Origin: Chelydra serpentina
Taxonomy: Eukaryota; Chordata; Testudines; Chelydridae
Direction: 5' to 3'
Length of the DNA stretch: 64,000 nt
NCBI GenBank assembly: GCA_037349315.1
Contig: JBAIAC010000014.1
Location: forward strand, 26,575,001-26,639,000
Shown piece after piece: positions 46,501 to 54,749 of the stretch (position 1 is its first letter; every line of letters begins with the position of its first letter). The position numbers were made by a program, and so were the translations under genes. Below the pieces are notes generated by a model. That model made no database searches. It had not been told where the DNA came from and saw only the letters and a list, made by a program, of their open reading frames with translations.

Positions 46501-49500
46501 GGTGTCATCTTCTGTAGCCAGTTGATAAGGGTTCACTTATCACACTTCCGTAGTGTCTCCAGTACTTCCAGACCTACTGACTCCTTAGGACCCTTATCAA
46601 GAGCCCTTGGTACTATCCAGGCTCCTGTTCCATGAGGAGCTTCAGCTCCTGGAAGAGCCTGAATCACCATTGCTGTGAGATACAAAGTGTTACCAACTCA
46701 CCTCCGGAGCCTACTTACCCTCTGATCCATTATCTTCAACAGTGACTCATTCTTCAGTACTGAGTCACCAGCCACACACAAACTCATTGAGGATACCAAG
46801 AAACTCTGTTAGCCAATGCTGACGCATCCTTTAGTACCATCTTGACTGCCAAGCAAGTATCAACCTCTGGTACCAGTGTGGTTACAGGACCCTCTCTGGC
46901 CCCGGTACTGACTCAGCCACCGATATCGGCACCACTTGCTCCTCCGAGGGATGACACCTTATTGGATTCTGAGGTGTCTATACAATTTTACTCCACTGTC
47001 CCATTCCAGCTTTGTCCTTTTGAGGTACACCCTGAGGAGGAAACTCCTAACAGTCGATGCACCTGGCAAGGACAACCTTGGGGCTTTGCCCCCTTCCGGT
47101 GTTCCCCACCACAGTGGGCTTATTGGAACCTATAGGCCCCTTATGGTGATCAGTTCTTCAGGGTCCCATGTTGTAAAAGGGCATGCCAGGAACAACAGCC
47201 TCCTCCCTTGGCTCCTGCTCCACAGGAGGATGTTACAAAGGAGAAAGAGTCAGCTGAGGAAGAAGAAACGCCACCTTCCTACAAATCCTCCTCCTTACTA
47301 GATGGGGTGCTCATGCCTCCCACTACCGTCTTACGCTGATGAATTCAAGGGCTTTCAAGACCTTGTGCAATGAATAGCAGATCATAGAATCATAGAATCA
47401 TAGAATCTCAGGGTTGGAAGGGACCTCAGGAGGTCATCTAGTCCAACCCCCTGCTCAAAGCAGGACCAACCCCAACTAGATCATCCCAGCCAGGGCTTTG
47501 TCAAGCCTGACCTTAAAAACCTCTAAGGAAGGAGATTCCACCACCTCCCTAGGTAACCCATTCCAGTGCTTCACCACCCTACTAGTGAAAAAGTTTTTCC
47601 TAATATCCAACCTAAACCTCCCCCTCTGCAACTTGAGACCATTACTCCTTGTTCTGTCATCTTCTACCACTGAGAACAGTCTAGATCCATCCTCTTTGGA
47701 ACCCCCTTTTAGGTAGTTGAAAGCAGCTATCAAATCCCCCCTCACTCTTCTCTTCTGCAGGCTAAACAATCTCAGTTCCCTCAGCCTCTCCTCATAAGTC
47801 ATGTGCTCCAGCCCCCTAATCATTTTTGTTGCCCTCCGTTGGACTCTTTCCAATTTATCCACATCCTTCTTGTAGTGTGGGGCCCAAAACTGGACACAGT
47901 ACTCCAAATGAGGCCTCACCAGTGCCGAATAGAGGGGAATAATCACGTCCCTCGATCTGCTGGAAATGCCCCTACTTATACAGCCCAAAATGCCATTAGC
48001 CTTCTTGGCAACAAGGGCACACTGTTGACTCATATTCAGCTTTTCGTCCACTGTAACCCCTAGGTCCTTTTCTGCAGAACTGCTGCCCAGCCAGTCGGTC
48101 CCTAGTCTGTAGCAGTGCATGGGATTCTTCCGTCCTAAGTGCAGGACTCTGCACTTGTCCTTGTTGAACCTCATCAGATTTATTTTGGCCCAATCCTCTA
48201 ATTTGTCTAGGTCCCTCTGTATCCTATCCCTACCCTCCAGCGTATCAACCACTCCTCCCAGTTTAGTGTCATCTGCAAACTTGCTAAGGGTGCAGTCCAC
48301 ACCATCCTCCAGGTCGTTGATGAAGATATTGAACAAAATTTATAAGATGCCTTATAAATGGGAGAAGATACAGGGATCTTAATGTTCTCTGTTGGACATC
48401 CTTCATACATCTCCTCAGGGAAAAATTGCCTTGCCCTTCAGTGATGCTCTGCTAGCCCAGCCCGTATGTTGCAGCGAACTCCAGCTACTACACTGCCTGC
48501 ATGTAAACTGGCGGACAAAAAAAGATACTATATCCCACCCACAGGCTTGAAATACTTTTTTTCCCTCCCACCCTACACCAGTCTGATTGTCAAGGCCGTT
48601 AATGAATGAAACAGGCAACATCAGTCCCTCTTAATGCCATCTGGCAATGAGCTGAACTGACTGGACTTTCTGGGCTGCAAGAGCTACTCCTCGGCCTCTG
48701 CAGTTCAGAGTAGCCAATTACCAAGCCCTGATTGCAAAATATATGCTTACAAACTATTCAAAGTTTTACCTTTTATTGAACACCTGCCATAGTATCAGAG
48801 GGAACAACTTCAAGTCCTCATAAGAGAAGGCCAGACAATTGCCAAGCTGTCTTTCCGGGCCTCTCTGTGTTGCCAATACAGCTGCATGTTCAATGGCTAC
48901 AGCAGTAGTTATGTGCCAGGCTTCTTGGCTGTGCTCCTTCGTATTGCAGCTACGGTTCAACTTAGGGTAAAGGCACAAATATTTCTAGCCTTGTTAAGAT
49001 GTGAGGAGTGTCCACACTAGCTTTTACTAATGTGTGGCATACCTCGAGTTACTGGCAATCCATTAACTCAGTGTACCAGTTTACTAAAGATGAATCCGGT
49101 AAGTCTCTTGCACATTATAATAATGGAGATATACCTATCTCATAGAACTGGAAGGACCTTGAAAGGTCATAGAGTCCAGTCCCCTGCCTTCACTAACAGG
49201 ACCAAGTACTATCACCTGACAGATTTTTGCCCCAGATCCCTAAATGGCCTCCTCAAGGATTGAACTCACAACCCTGGGTTTAGCAGGCCAATACTCAAAC
49301 CACTGAGCTATCCCTCCCCCCTAGGACTGCTCTGTGGCTGAGGGGAGAAATTGGTTGCTGCTAATGTAATGCATTGATTTTTCACACAAGAGCATGTGTT
49401 AAAACATTGGCACAAGAAACTTCTTTTTACCAGTGTATCTGTATTCTGGACTCATGCTATGAACTTGTAGTTCTCATTTAATATGCAAAAAGTGTTCAGA

Positions 49501-51744
49501 CAGTGGCAACCCTCATCTTTAACATTTTAATCCAAGTGACCTTCACTTGGATTAAGTTGGAGTGTTGCATGCTGGGCTGTGTAGCTTCTGCAGTCCACGC
49601 TGCCATATGAAGGAGGAAGGCAGCTGCATGCCTCTGGCAAATATTTCCTAGGTAGCAAGTGGAAAACGAGTGCAACAGTTTCGTTCTAATCCTTACTGCA
49701 CATCACACAGTCTCCATGTGGTTAGGCTCGCATTAGTGCAACTGGCCAGGGCACAGCTAGAGCGGCAGAGCTGGACTGATCTTTTTCTGATAAAGTCCAA
49801 GCATAAAGCACACTGGTACTGTGCAAAGTTTCCTATTCCTTTGAGCTCAAGCTTTACATGGGATCTAAAACAACAAAGGGGGAAGAAAGGGAAAAGTGAA
49901 TAACATACATATCTTGGTCAGTTCACAGGGTGTGATACTGCATTTAAATGTGACTTAAGAGAGAAAACTCCCCTAATAATAAAATGCAGCCAACCTGCAT
50001 TCTTCAGTTCCTACCATTGTAACTTGTTACATTTTCACTACTAGAGCTTAGCGGGTAGCAATAAGAATCTTAGTTTTCTAATTAAAATGAGGTGTGATCT
50101 CACTGTTTTCATAAAACAAGCAGATTTTTAATTGTATTGTTCAGACCTTCATAGAAGCTTTGAACATTTTTCTCCTCTATTGACTTTTGCAGTATTTTAT
50201 TTGGGAAATGGTGAGTTTTATGTTTGTATTTTGAATGAATTATATCAACAAGGCTTTTTTCTTTACCAACTTATCTTTTTTCCAAAAACACAGGTAATCT
50301 TTCACCAGTATTATTTTTAGCTCTGGAAAAGGTTGTATATTGATTGTTGATGTAGAGCCAGCAGGGGGAGCACAACTTTCTGGTCTTTCTGCCACAAAAG
50401 AGGTCATTGATCTCTCTCCTTTTCTCCCCCAGTCTAAAAAAATACTTAGCTTCTTGATGTTACAGCACTGGGGAGTTTTTTTAGAAAAGCTAGTGGTGGG
50501 CTTTTTAAAGACGTTAAATAAATAAAACCCAAAAAAGTAAAAGTGCCCTTAGGCAATTCCTGGAATTCACTATCCTGCATGCTGGAAATGCTGCTCTAAG
50601 CAAATCCAAGTTTTTGGGGGGAGGAGAGGGTGGATGACTTTAACTCATGTCTTGACTCTCCTGCCTGCACTTATCCTGTCTCCCTTAATTTGTTGTGTGT
50701 GCTCTCTTCTCTTCATACTTTACTCTATGCCCTTTCTCTACCTCTTCATCTTTTGACTCTCTTGTAATTTTGTAAAGTACTTCATCCATGCATTATTTAT
50801 TCAGTTTTCATTTTAGCTTTGCCAGTTTCTCATTACAGGGAGAGGAACTGTTTAAAGGTGAAATACATGTATTTGCATTTTCCCGCATTCCCAAAGCCTT
50901 CATCATGGATTCTGCAGCCAAACTCTAGTTCAAGCAATAAGAAAGTAATGGCCCTGACCAATGTTCCCTCTAATTTTTGACAGACTGTGTACGCAAAAAA
51001 ATTTCTTCTGTGCAAATTTTTGACAGGCGGTGTGTGCAAAAAATTTCTTCTGTGCAAATTGTGCTTCTGTGCAAATGTTTGTGCGTGCGGTGTTTCGCTG
51101 TGTGCGCGGGGTTTAGGATCTGTGTGCGCACGCGCACAGCTTAGAGGGAACAGTGGCCCTGTCTGTAGACAAGGATGTAAAGTAGATAATGGATGATAAA
51201 ATCTTTAGGAAAAACTGTTTTAGTTAGATTTACACCCCATTTAAACATTCAGTAGATTTTGAAAACCACACTGAGTAGTGTGTAGTGCTTAATTAGGAAG
51301 GGGGAAGGAGAAGATATTGTTCTGGTGCATTTGTAAGACACAAGGCTCTAATTCTTGAGTTAAAATAGACTCCTGAGACTTCTAGAGTTGTCACCATTTA
51401 CTACTAATCAAAATAAGGGAAGATGCATTGAAGGGCTAAAATTATTTCTCTCTTGGCACTGAAGTGTTCTTCACCATGAATTAAGTTATTTTGATTTAGT
51501 TTCACTTACATGTGGAGTATGAAAATTCAGACTTTTGTAAAAGCCTGACAGTATTTGATCTCAATAAGACGCTTATTCTTCAGTATTGATTTGTCTTTTT
51601 TAAACTCCTTTTTAGATGTTCTTTGAAGATCACATTGATGATGCCAAATATTGTGGTCACTTGTATGGCCTTGGTTCTGGTTCTTCCTATGTACAAAATG
51701 GCACAGGAAATGCATATGAAGAAGAAGCCAACAAACAGTCATGA
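17542..51744 (+). CDS. CNOT7: CNOT7, CCR4-NOT deadenylase catalytic subunit (CAF1)
   Basis: CNOT7 removes poly(A) tails from mRNA as a catalytic subunit of the CCR4-NOT complex and binds CNOT1 and BTG/TOB proteins. The coding sequence is join(17542-17658, 18153-18346, 21421-21582, 38396-38540, 45119-45229, 51616-51744), giving 285 codons and a TGA stop, the exact human length. The DEDD-family active site is complete: D40 and E42 in DTEFPG open exon 3, D161 is in SGYDFGYL of exon 5, and H225 and D230 are in PQHQAGSD of exon 6. All introns are GT/AG and phases agree. Introns 4-6 (16.8, 6.6 and 6.4 kb) are swollen with mobile elements, yet no coding or splice damage is visible. Confidence 0.98.
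17703..17872 (+). repeat. Interspersed repeat, unidentified family
   Basis: The segment contains AGCTCGAAAGCTTGTGTCTT, GAAGTTGGTCCAATAAAGGA and CCAACATGGTTACAACAAGA, a pattern I recognise as recurring in turtle genomes. The two halves are partly complementary (GTGAGGTAATAT at 17718; ATATTACCTCAC at 17803), giving a hairpin of about 100 bp. The family is not named. Confidence 0.5.
18153..18346 (+). CDS. CNOT7: CNOT7 coding exon 3
   Basis: 194 nt after TTTTTTACAG, ending at the donor GTAAGT (18347). It encodes residues 40-103, beginning [15 protein letters not shown] with the metal ligands D40 and E42. Confidence 0.97.
18518..18617. mobile_element. 100-bp hAT-type foldback MITE
   Basis: A short palindrome with ends CAGGGCTTTGGAG and CTCCAAAGCCCTG. 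It is flanked by near-identical 8-bp repeats CTTTAGAT (18510-18517) and CTTTGGAT (18618-18625), as left by hAT transposition. It lies just after CNOT7 exon 3. Confidence 0.82.
20258..20945. mobile_element. Non-autonomous DNA transposon with internal hairpins
   Basis: The ends TAGGGCGCAACCACATTCACAG and, inverted, TAGGGCCCTACCAAATTCACAG match over most of their length. The interior holds a GC-rich block (20450-20745) made of inverted copies of an ACTGCCTTCAGAKCTG motif that can fold into several hairpins. I found no coding capacity and did not settle a target duplication. Confidence 0.7.
21421..21582 (+). CDS. CNOT7: CNOT7 coding exon 4
   Basis: 162 nt after CATCCTAG, donor GTAAAT at 21583. 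It encodes [19 protein letters not shown] through [10 protein letters not shown] 16.8-kb repeat-filled intron follows. Confidence 0.97.
22516..22576. repeat. Microsatellite cluster (TG)n, G-run, (GGAT/GATA)n
   Basis: A TG dinucleotide tract, a run of about 18 G residues and GGAT/GATA repeats lie end to end, about 100 bp left of the hAT element. Confidence 0.9.
23322..24893 (-). mobile_element. CR1 LINE fragment inserted in the hAT element
   Basis: The 3' end lies at 23322 (AAGAACATAAGACTGACTG); coding remnants continue to 24791 and non-coding homology to about 24893. The 24255-23785 frame reads [39 protein letters not shown] and FADDTKLL, the palm motifs of a CR1 reverse transcriptase. 24791-24387 gives [19 protein letters not shown] stop and frame change separate them. 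The 5' end is truncated, as is usual for CR1. Confidence 0.88.
24896..26245 (-). pseudogene. hAT transposase pseudogene
   Basis: Three minus-strand frames form one transposase in order. 26245-25910 carries the N-terminal part of the RNase H-like domain. There the motif usually read as LSxDGW appears as [13 protein letters not shown], so the first catalytic aspartate is replaced by asparagine (AAT). 25755-25330 carries the middle ([20 protein letters not shown]). 25087-24896 carries the C-terminal hAT dimerisation motif ([20 protein letters not shown]). Frameshifts and stops separate the pieces, so it is non-functional. Confidence 0.85.
27898..28643. mobile_element. Probable DNA element related to the adjacent foldback
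   Basis: It opens with TATTCCTGGGGGAGTTCAGC, a diverged version of the end of the foldback at 28644. It continues through AT-rich sequence with repeated AAATTCTGC motifs, a run of about 22 C residues near 28103-28124 and a C-rich block. The right boundary is unclear; the two may be one composite element. Confidence 0.45.
28644..28925. mobile_element. 282-bp long-armed palindromic element
   Basis: Left arm 28644-28772 and right arm 28793-28925 are almost exact inverted copies. The ends TACTCCTGGGGGAATTCTG / CAGAATTCCCCTAGGAGTA are visible, as is the internal pairing of GCCCACCAGAGGCCA with TGGCCTCTGGTGGGC. The loop is about 20 bp. The ends include TA, possibly a TA target site. It is non-coding. 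Confidence 0.85.
29401..29723. mobile_element. hAT MITE with perfect 8-bp target duplication
   Basis: The ends CAGTGATCCCCAACGTGG and, inverted, CAGTGGTCCCCAACCTCT are flanked by identical AATTAGAA at 29393-29400 and 29724-29731. The interior has four approximate repeats of a GCCGCCGCGCAGCG / CTTCCGGCGGAGAA unit, giving a CpG-dense island in an AT-rich intron. Confidence 0.9.
29895..29950 (+). repeat. MIR/CORE-SINE-like fragment
   Basis: CCCCATTTTATAGATGGGCA followed by AACTGAAGTTCAGAG resembles the conserved part of MIR-type SINEs. Only this short match is visible. Confidence 0.4.
30183..30905. mobile_element. Non-autonomous DNA transposon
   Basis: The left end (TTTGCCTATGCTACAGAATT, then AGGTTGACATAAG) is mirrored at the right end (GGTTGACTTAAG, then TTGTAGTATAGACATGACC). 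The interior is GC-rich with inverted AATTTTATGGCTC/GAGCCATGAAATT arms near 30392-30421. No transposase is present. Confidence 0.6.
30906..32176. other. Intronic sequence, nothing recognised
   Basis: AT-rich CNOT7 intron 4 sequence without a gene, splice-consistent exon or repeat family that I can name. Confidence 0.5.
32177..33271. mobile_element. DNA transposon fragment hosting a Harbinger MITE
   Basis: The left end GGTCTGGTCTACAGTAAA and inverted right end AAGGCCTTGTCTACACTAG frame a short element. Its two halves (32177-32352 and 33161-33271) are separated by the Harbinger-derived MITE. The interior has TACTGGCAAAAG-type repeats. It is non-coding. Confidence 0.6.
32353..33160. mobile_element. 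Harbinger-derived MITE (relative of the 4852-8898 element)
   Basis: The ends GGCCTTGGCTACACTTGCG and, inverted, GGCTAAGGCTACACTTGC match the autonomous-type copy. The left 160 bp follows 4852-5010 closely (ATTACAGCGCAATAAA, CCCCGAGAGGAATAAT) and the right 200 bp follows 8700-8898 (ATAATGCACCTCTCCCAA). CAGCGCTG repeats occur at 32440, 32462 and 33128. The middle holds neither gene. It was probably mobilised by the same transposase, by inference. Confidence 0.85.
33272..35935. other. Intronic sequence with low-complexity tracts
   Basis: CNOT7 intron 4. A T-run occurs at 33415-33431 and a C-run near 33798-33815. I recognise no gene or named repeat. Confidence 0.5.
35936..36055 (+). repeat. SINE/CR1-type tail
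   Basis: GGCCTGTGTTATACAAGAGG, GTCAGACTAGATGATC and GGTCCCTTCTAGCC match the conserved tail shared by CR1 and turtle SINEs. The tRNA-like head is absent. Confidence 0.6.
37275..38071 (-). mobile_element. Retroviral LTR-like segment, minus orientation (right edge approximate)
   Basis: It starts TGTCAGGGTTCCCCCC at 37275 and has a minus-strand AATAAA at 37619-37614. I place the other end at CTGACA (38071), which pairs with TGTCAG, but no target duplication supports this. It resembles a retroviral LTR common in turtle genomes and has no coding remnants. It lies 325 bp before CNOT7 exon 5. Confidence 0.5.
38396..38540 (+). CDS. CNOT7: CNOT7 coding exon 5
   Basis: 145 nt after TTTGCAG, donor GTAAAT at 38541. 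It encodes [16 protein letters not shown], carrying D161, through [19 protein letters not shown]. Confidence 0.97.
39150..42080 (+). pseudogene. Putative processed pseudogene, parent unidentified
   Basis: Protein-like frames with stops and shifts run from about 39180 to 39860. The best stretch (about 39480-39670) reads [20 protein letters not shown] and [20 protein letters not shown] without a stop and then shifts frame, with [10 protein letters not shown] and [11 protein letters not shown] following. The segment ends with AATAAA at 42045-42050 followed 15 bp later by 16 A residues (42065-42080), as expected of a retroposed mRNA. I do not recognise the parent protein and found no convincing target duplication, so extent and identity are uncertain. 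Confidence 0.45.
40556..40830 (+). repeat. MIR-type CORE-SINE
   Basis: GTCCAGTGGTTGGAACACTT, CTCTGAGCTGCAGTTTCCCA and CTGTGAAATGGGAGTAGTAA follow the MIR consensus pattern in order. It lies in CNOT7 intron 5, within the putative pseudogene's 3' part. Confidence 0.75.
43097..43873. mobile_element. DNA transposon with CCGTATATACT ends and a nested GC-rich insert
   Basis: The ends CCGTATATACTTGATCATAA and, inverted, TCGTATATACTCATTCATAA are clear terminal repeats, each followed by AGC(C/T)GA. GGGGACGGCAAACTTTGGCT near 43212 looks like the end of a different, hAT-like element inserted inside. No transposase is visible; open frames in the GC-rich core are compositional. Confidence 0.7.
44788..44985 (-). 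other. 65-codon open frame with protein-like composition
   Basis: Minus-strand frame, [20 protein letters not shown] at the C-terminus and a stop at 44788. It is preceded by TATTTAG, which could be a splice acceptor. I do not recognise it, and no neighbouring frame extends it. It could be a pseudogene scrap or chance. Confidence 0.2.
45119..45229 (+). CDS. CNOT7: CNOT7 coding exon 6
   Basis: 111 nt after CTTTTTCAG, donor GTAGGT at 45230. It encodes [20 protein letters not shown], then AGSDSLLTG, with H225 and D230 of the active site. Confidence 0.97.
47391..48340 (-). mobile_element. Young 5'-truncated CR1 LINE
   Basis: The 3' end is the CR1 hallmark repeat (ATTCTATG)n, seen on the plus strand as ATCATAGAATCATAGAATC at 47391. 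The body continues to about 48340 with an open frame almost throughout. It is inserted inside the DIRS gag relic and truncated at its 5' end. Confidence 0.93.
47476..48336 (-). CDS. CR1 reverse transcriptase, C-terminal part
   Basis: 286 codons remain open, covering the end of the CR1 ORF2 reverse transcriptase. FIND is followed by the catalytic FADD (residues 20-23) in [14 protein letters not shown]. The thumb and C-terminal region include [20 protein letters not shown] and [20 protein letters not shown], ending DKALAGMI before the stop. The endonuclease and most of the fingers are missing, so the listed ATG is internal to a truncated gene and no active enzyme is expected. Confidence 0.88.
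   Translation of the reverse strand: MFNIFINDLEDGVDCTLSKFADDTKLGGVVDTLEGRDRIQRDLDKLEDWAKINLMRFNKDKCRVLHLGRKNPMHCYRLGTDWLGSSSAEKDLGVTVDEKLNMSQQCALVAKKANGILGCISRGISSRSRDVIIPLYSALVRPHLEYCVQFWAPHYKKDVDKLERVQRRATKMIRGLEHMTYEERLRELRLFSLQKRRVRGDLIAAFNYLKGGSKEDGSRLFSVVEDDRTRSNGLKLQRGRFRLDIRKNFFTSRVVKHWNGLPREVVESPSLEVFKVRLDKALAGMI
49116..49322 (-). repeat. tRNA-derived SINE (Cry I-type), antisense copy
   Basis: This is the reverse complement of the family at 17181-17392. The tRNA head ends at 49322 (GGGATAGCTCAGTGGTTTGAG on the minus strand), with a B-box-like GTTCAATCC and a CR1-like tail near 49140. Confidence 0.85.
50959..51155. mobile_element. 197-bp hAT MITE near CNOT7 exon 7
   Basis: The ends CAATGTTCCCTCTAA and, inverted, CACTGTTCCCTCTAA are flanked by GCCCTGAC (50951-50958) and GCCCTGTC (51156-51163), a 7/8 duplication. 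Inside, a unit with TTTTTGACAG and AAATTTCTTCTGTGCAAA is repeated in tandem, followed by a TGTGCGNG-rich part. Confidence 0.85.
51616..51744 (+). CDS. CNOT7: CNOT7 coding exon 7 with stop
   Basis: 129 nt after CCTTTTTAG. It encodes [20 protein letters not shown] through EEEANKQS and the TGA at 51742-51744. Confidence 0.97.
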   Translation: MFFEDHIDDAKYCGHLYGLGSGSSYVQNGTGNAYEEEANKQS

Positions 51745-53290
51745 CATGAAATGGGAGGTCATCTTTTCTGAGCTCTGTGTGCTTGTATATAGGTTTTATC
51801 TCTGGTTGAATCCCTTGGACAATTAGGCTCCCCGTCCCCTCCACTTCTCAGCACACTTTATTTTCTGCCTTTCTATGTACTAAATCTGACTGTTCCTATC
51901 ACAGATCTGATCTTGATATGTTGAATTTTCTGAGTTAAATTTGGCCTTTGTACCTATCCCATCTGTAAAGAAGCCATGTGTAGGATCAGTGTGGCAGAGA
52001 GAAGGGGAAAGCTAAATCATAATGAATATTCTGGTAAACTTACCTAGTTGGTCTTAGTTTTGTTTTTTTCCCCTTCCCCCAAATTAACTAGCACTGATTT
52101 GTAACTAACTTCCCTGTTTCATGTCTGTCCCTTCAAGTATGCAGGTGTTTTAGCTATTCAAGATTGCGGACCATCAAATTTGCACTTTAGAGAGTGACTC
52201 TGATTCAGATCCTCTGTTTTATCTGAAGTTTTGGGGTTTTTTTGCCCTGAGCTAGAAAAATAATAGTCTGTCAACTTTAGCAACTTCACACTGTATTCCT
52301 TGGTTTTTGAGCCTGCAGAACATAACGCATAACAACGATACTGCATAACAACGTTTGTTCAAACAAAACAAACTACTGAAATCTTAGTAACTGCTGTTAT
52401 CTTACTGGTGTTCAGTCTTCCAAGCACATCCTGCGCATATCAGCTTCTAATTGGCCTGCTGCTTTAAAACCACTCTGTGATGGAAGAAAATGTTTGAAAA
52501 CCAGCTTTACACCCTTCAGGAGAAATTGTGAGAGACTTACTTTTGTATTTTTGCCATTGAGCTGAAAATCTGAGGATATTGGAACTGCAGTGGTTCTATT
52601 ATGGCACACTTCCCTGGATTCAGTTCTTAGCTTTTATTCCAGTAATGTATTACCTAAATATTTTTTATTTTTTAAAGTCATATTTATTATGTACTTGATT
52701 TGATGATTTTTGCAAGTGAGTTTAGTTAAGGATAAAACCCAAAGACCTGAAGTAAACTTTATATTGAATTGAATGATTGAATTAGAAGGAAGATAAATTG
52801 TGCTTTTGTAGTTGCTACAAAGACAGATGGTACAGATATATTTGTTGTAAAACAACAAAATATAAATTAATTGTAGCTAATAAAGTTACCTGAGGAGTGT
52901 AATGCTAGTTTTATTTTTTGAGTGTATCTTAGCAATATATTTTATATATATTGTTTTAAAGGACTGTATTGTACTTTAACCATGCATAGCAGAGCAATTG
53001 TGCAGGAAGACTTTTTTGGGATTGAATAGCTAAATACTAGCCTGAAATGATGGAATGCACGCCTCAGTGTGCGTGTGTTATCTACACTGAAATCAATATT
53101 AGCAAATCTCCAAATGTTCGCCAAATTGATCTGTTTACCTTGTACTTTAACATATTCTTTTTTTCATTAAGTTACAGTAATATAACTGGGTGGTCCTTTT
53201 TAAAACAAGAACAAATTATTTGCATAACAGAGGGTATTATTTGTTTTTAAAGCTTTTGTAAATAAAGGCTTCAGAAATGTTTTCTTACAT
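51745..53290 (+). other. CNOT7: CNOT7 3' UTR with candidate poly(A) signals
   Basis: The sequence following the stop codon is AT-rich and carries AATAAA at 52879-52884 and at 53261-53266, either of which could end the transcript. The extent is inferred, and I recognise no repeat here. Confidence 0.6.
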
Positions 53291-54749
53291 ATCTGCAGAC
53301 TGGTAGTTTTGTTCTGAAACCTTTACTGGAATGTATATTGTACCCCTTTCAGTCCCTGTATACTTCCTATTCCACTATGCATACTAATTCATCTTTCTGG
53401 TGTTTGAAAGAGCTTTTAACAGCTCCCAAGTGGTGCCAGGACCAGCTTATTTCTGCCAATTAAGAGCATAGCAGGCGTCTGTTTCTGTGTCCAAATTATG
53501 TCACTGCTATTAGCCTAATTTATGTGTGTGGGTACAACTACCCAATTAATAGTTTCTTTCTTCAGGTATCTAGAGACTGTCGTTCTAAGAAGTTGTGCTG
53601 GATCACTCTTTATTTTGACCTCTGAGTCAGATGGGCATCAATAAGGACACTGTTTGCATTTAACAGATAAACATAGGTGTGTATCTTTAGGTCCAATCCT
53701 GCTTTCACTTGAATATCCAAATCACCTAATGACTTCGGTGGGAGTTCAGAGTATACTAGGAATGCAGGATTGGGCCCTTTGAAGGTCTGATGTGCTTAGA
53801 CAGAAGCGGTTAAGATTTAAAACACTATGATGGGATTATATGTGGTTATGCTTTGAGGGAAAACGGGTTTTTATGTGAATTTTTTTGTATTCGGTTAACT
53901 TTTGTTTTGAAGAATCTTCTCAGCTGTGGATAAAAGGGACTTTTCTAAAAGTTTTTTTTGAAATATTCCTTGGTTGTTTGTGCTGATAGACATTTCTGCT
54001 CTCTCCCTCTCCCTCACAATGGGAAGGGTGTTATGAATGATTGCTGTGTTTTGGAGCAAGACAACGTGAAATCAGGATTCAGTTTTATCACAGAGAGAAA
54101 ACTCTTAAACGGCTTTGATCCGCCCACATACTTAAGAGCTGTCATTGCAAACAGTCCCAGCTATAGAGCATGTATTCAGGTTCCTTTTGCAAACTTAACA
54201 CAAAGGAGATTTAGTTTCTAACAAGGAGCTATTTAACCTGGGGAGGAATGTCCATTTTTTGAAAATGGGCACCTCTCATTTTGCGAGCCAGCATTTTGTA
54301 AATTGCAGATTTTCTTTAAAAATAGGAAGAAGCAAATTACTCCTGTCCATTTAAAATCGGAACAACTTGTTTCAAAGGTGGACATGGTGATGTCTTTGTG
54401 GCGATAAATCCATGTACATATTTTACATTGAACTGTTCCAGAAATTTAGACACGTGCCTCCTTATTCTAAGTCCAAGAATTCTCATCTCCAGCCCCTGCT
54501 ACCTCCCAACCTGCTCTAAATATGTCACTAGATAGGCTTATGTCAAAGGAAATGTCAATAACAAACAAGGCTGTTATTTATAATGTTCCTTTTCTTGTCA
54601 CTTGCATTTTGGCTCCTCTGGTCAGCTGTGTCCAACTCTTCGGGCCCTGGTTTGTGTTATAGCTAAGTAGGTGCTGGGTGGCGTGATGGCTAAAGAGATA
54701 AGATCCATTGGATATTCAAGAAATTCAGCAAATGATTGAGAACTTAGTG
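53291..54749. other. CNOT7 downstream flank
   Basis: AT-rich sequence with no gene or repeat that I can name, between the CNOT7 poly(A) signals and the second DIRS relic. Confidence 0.5.

Larger units (their letters stand above)
45380..49010 (+). mobile_element. DIRS-type retrotransposon relic (gag region), interrupted by CR1
   Basis: Degraded plus-strand frames resemble the gag-like region of turtle DIRS elements, including GAT/ACC-rich 'GTACC' sequence at 46380-47000. After the CR1 (47391-48340) the reading resumes with [17 protein letters not shown] (about 48413) and [20 protein letters not shown] (about 48708). No RT or recombinase segment follows, so the copy is truncated. It lies in CNOT7 intron 6. 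Confidence 0.65.

Noticed and set aside
47476..48336. Host gene encoding a 286-residue protein
   Set aside because: It is the CR1 reverse transcriptase C-terminus, ending in the CR1 3' repeat.
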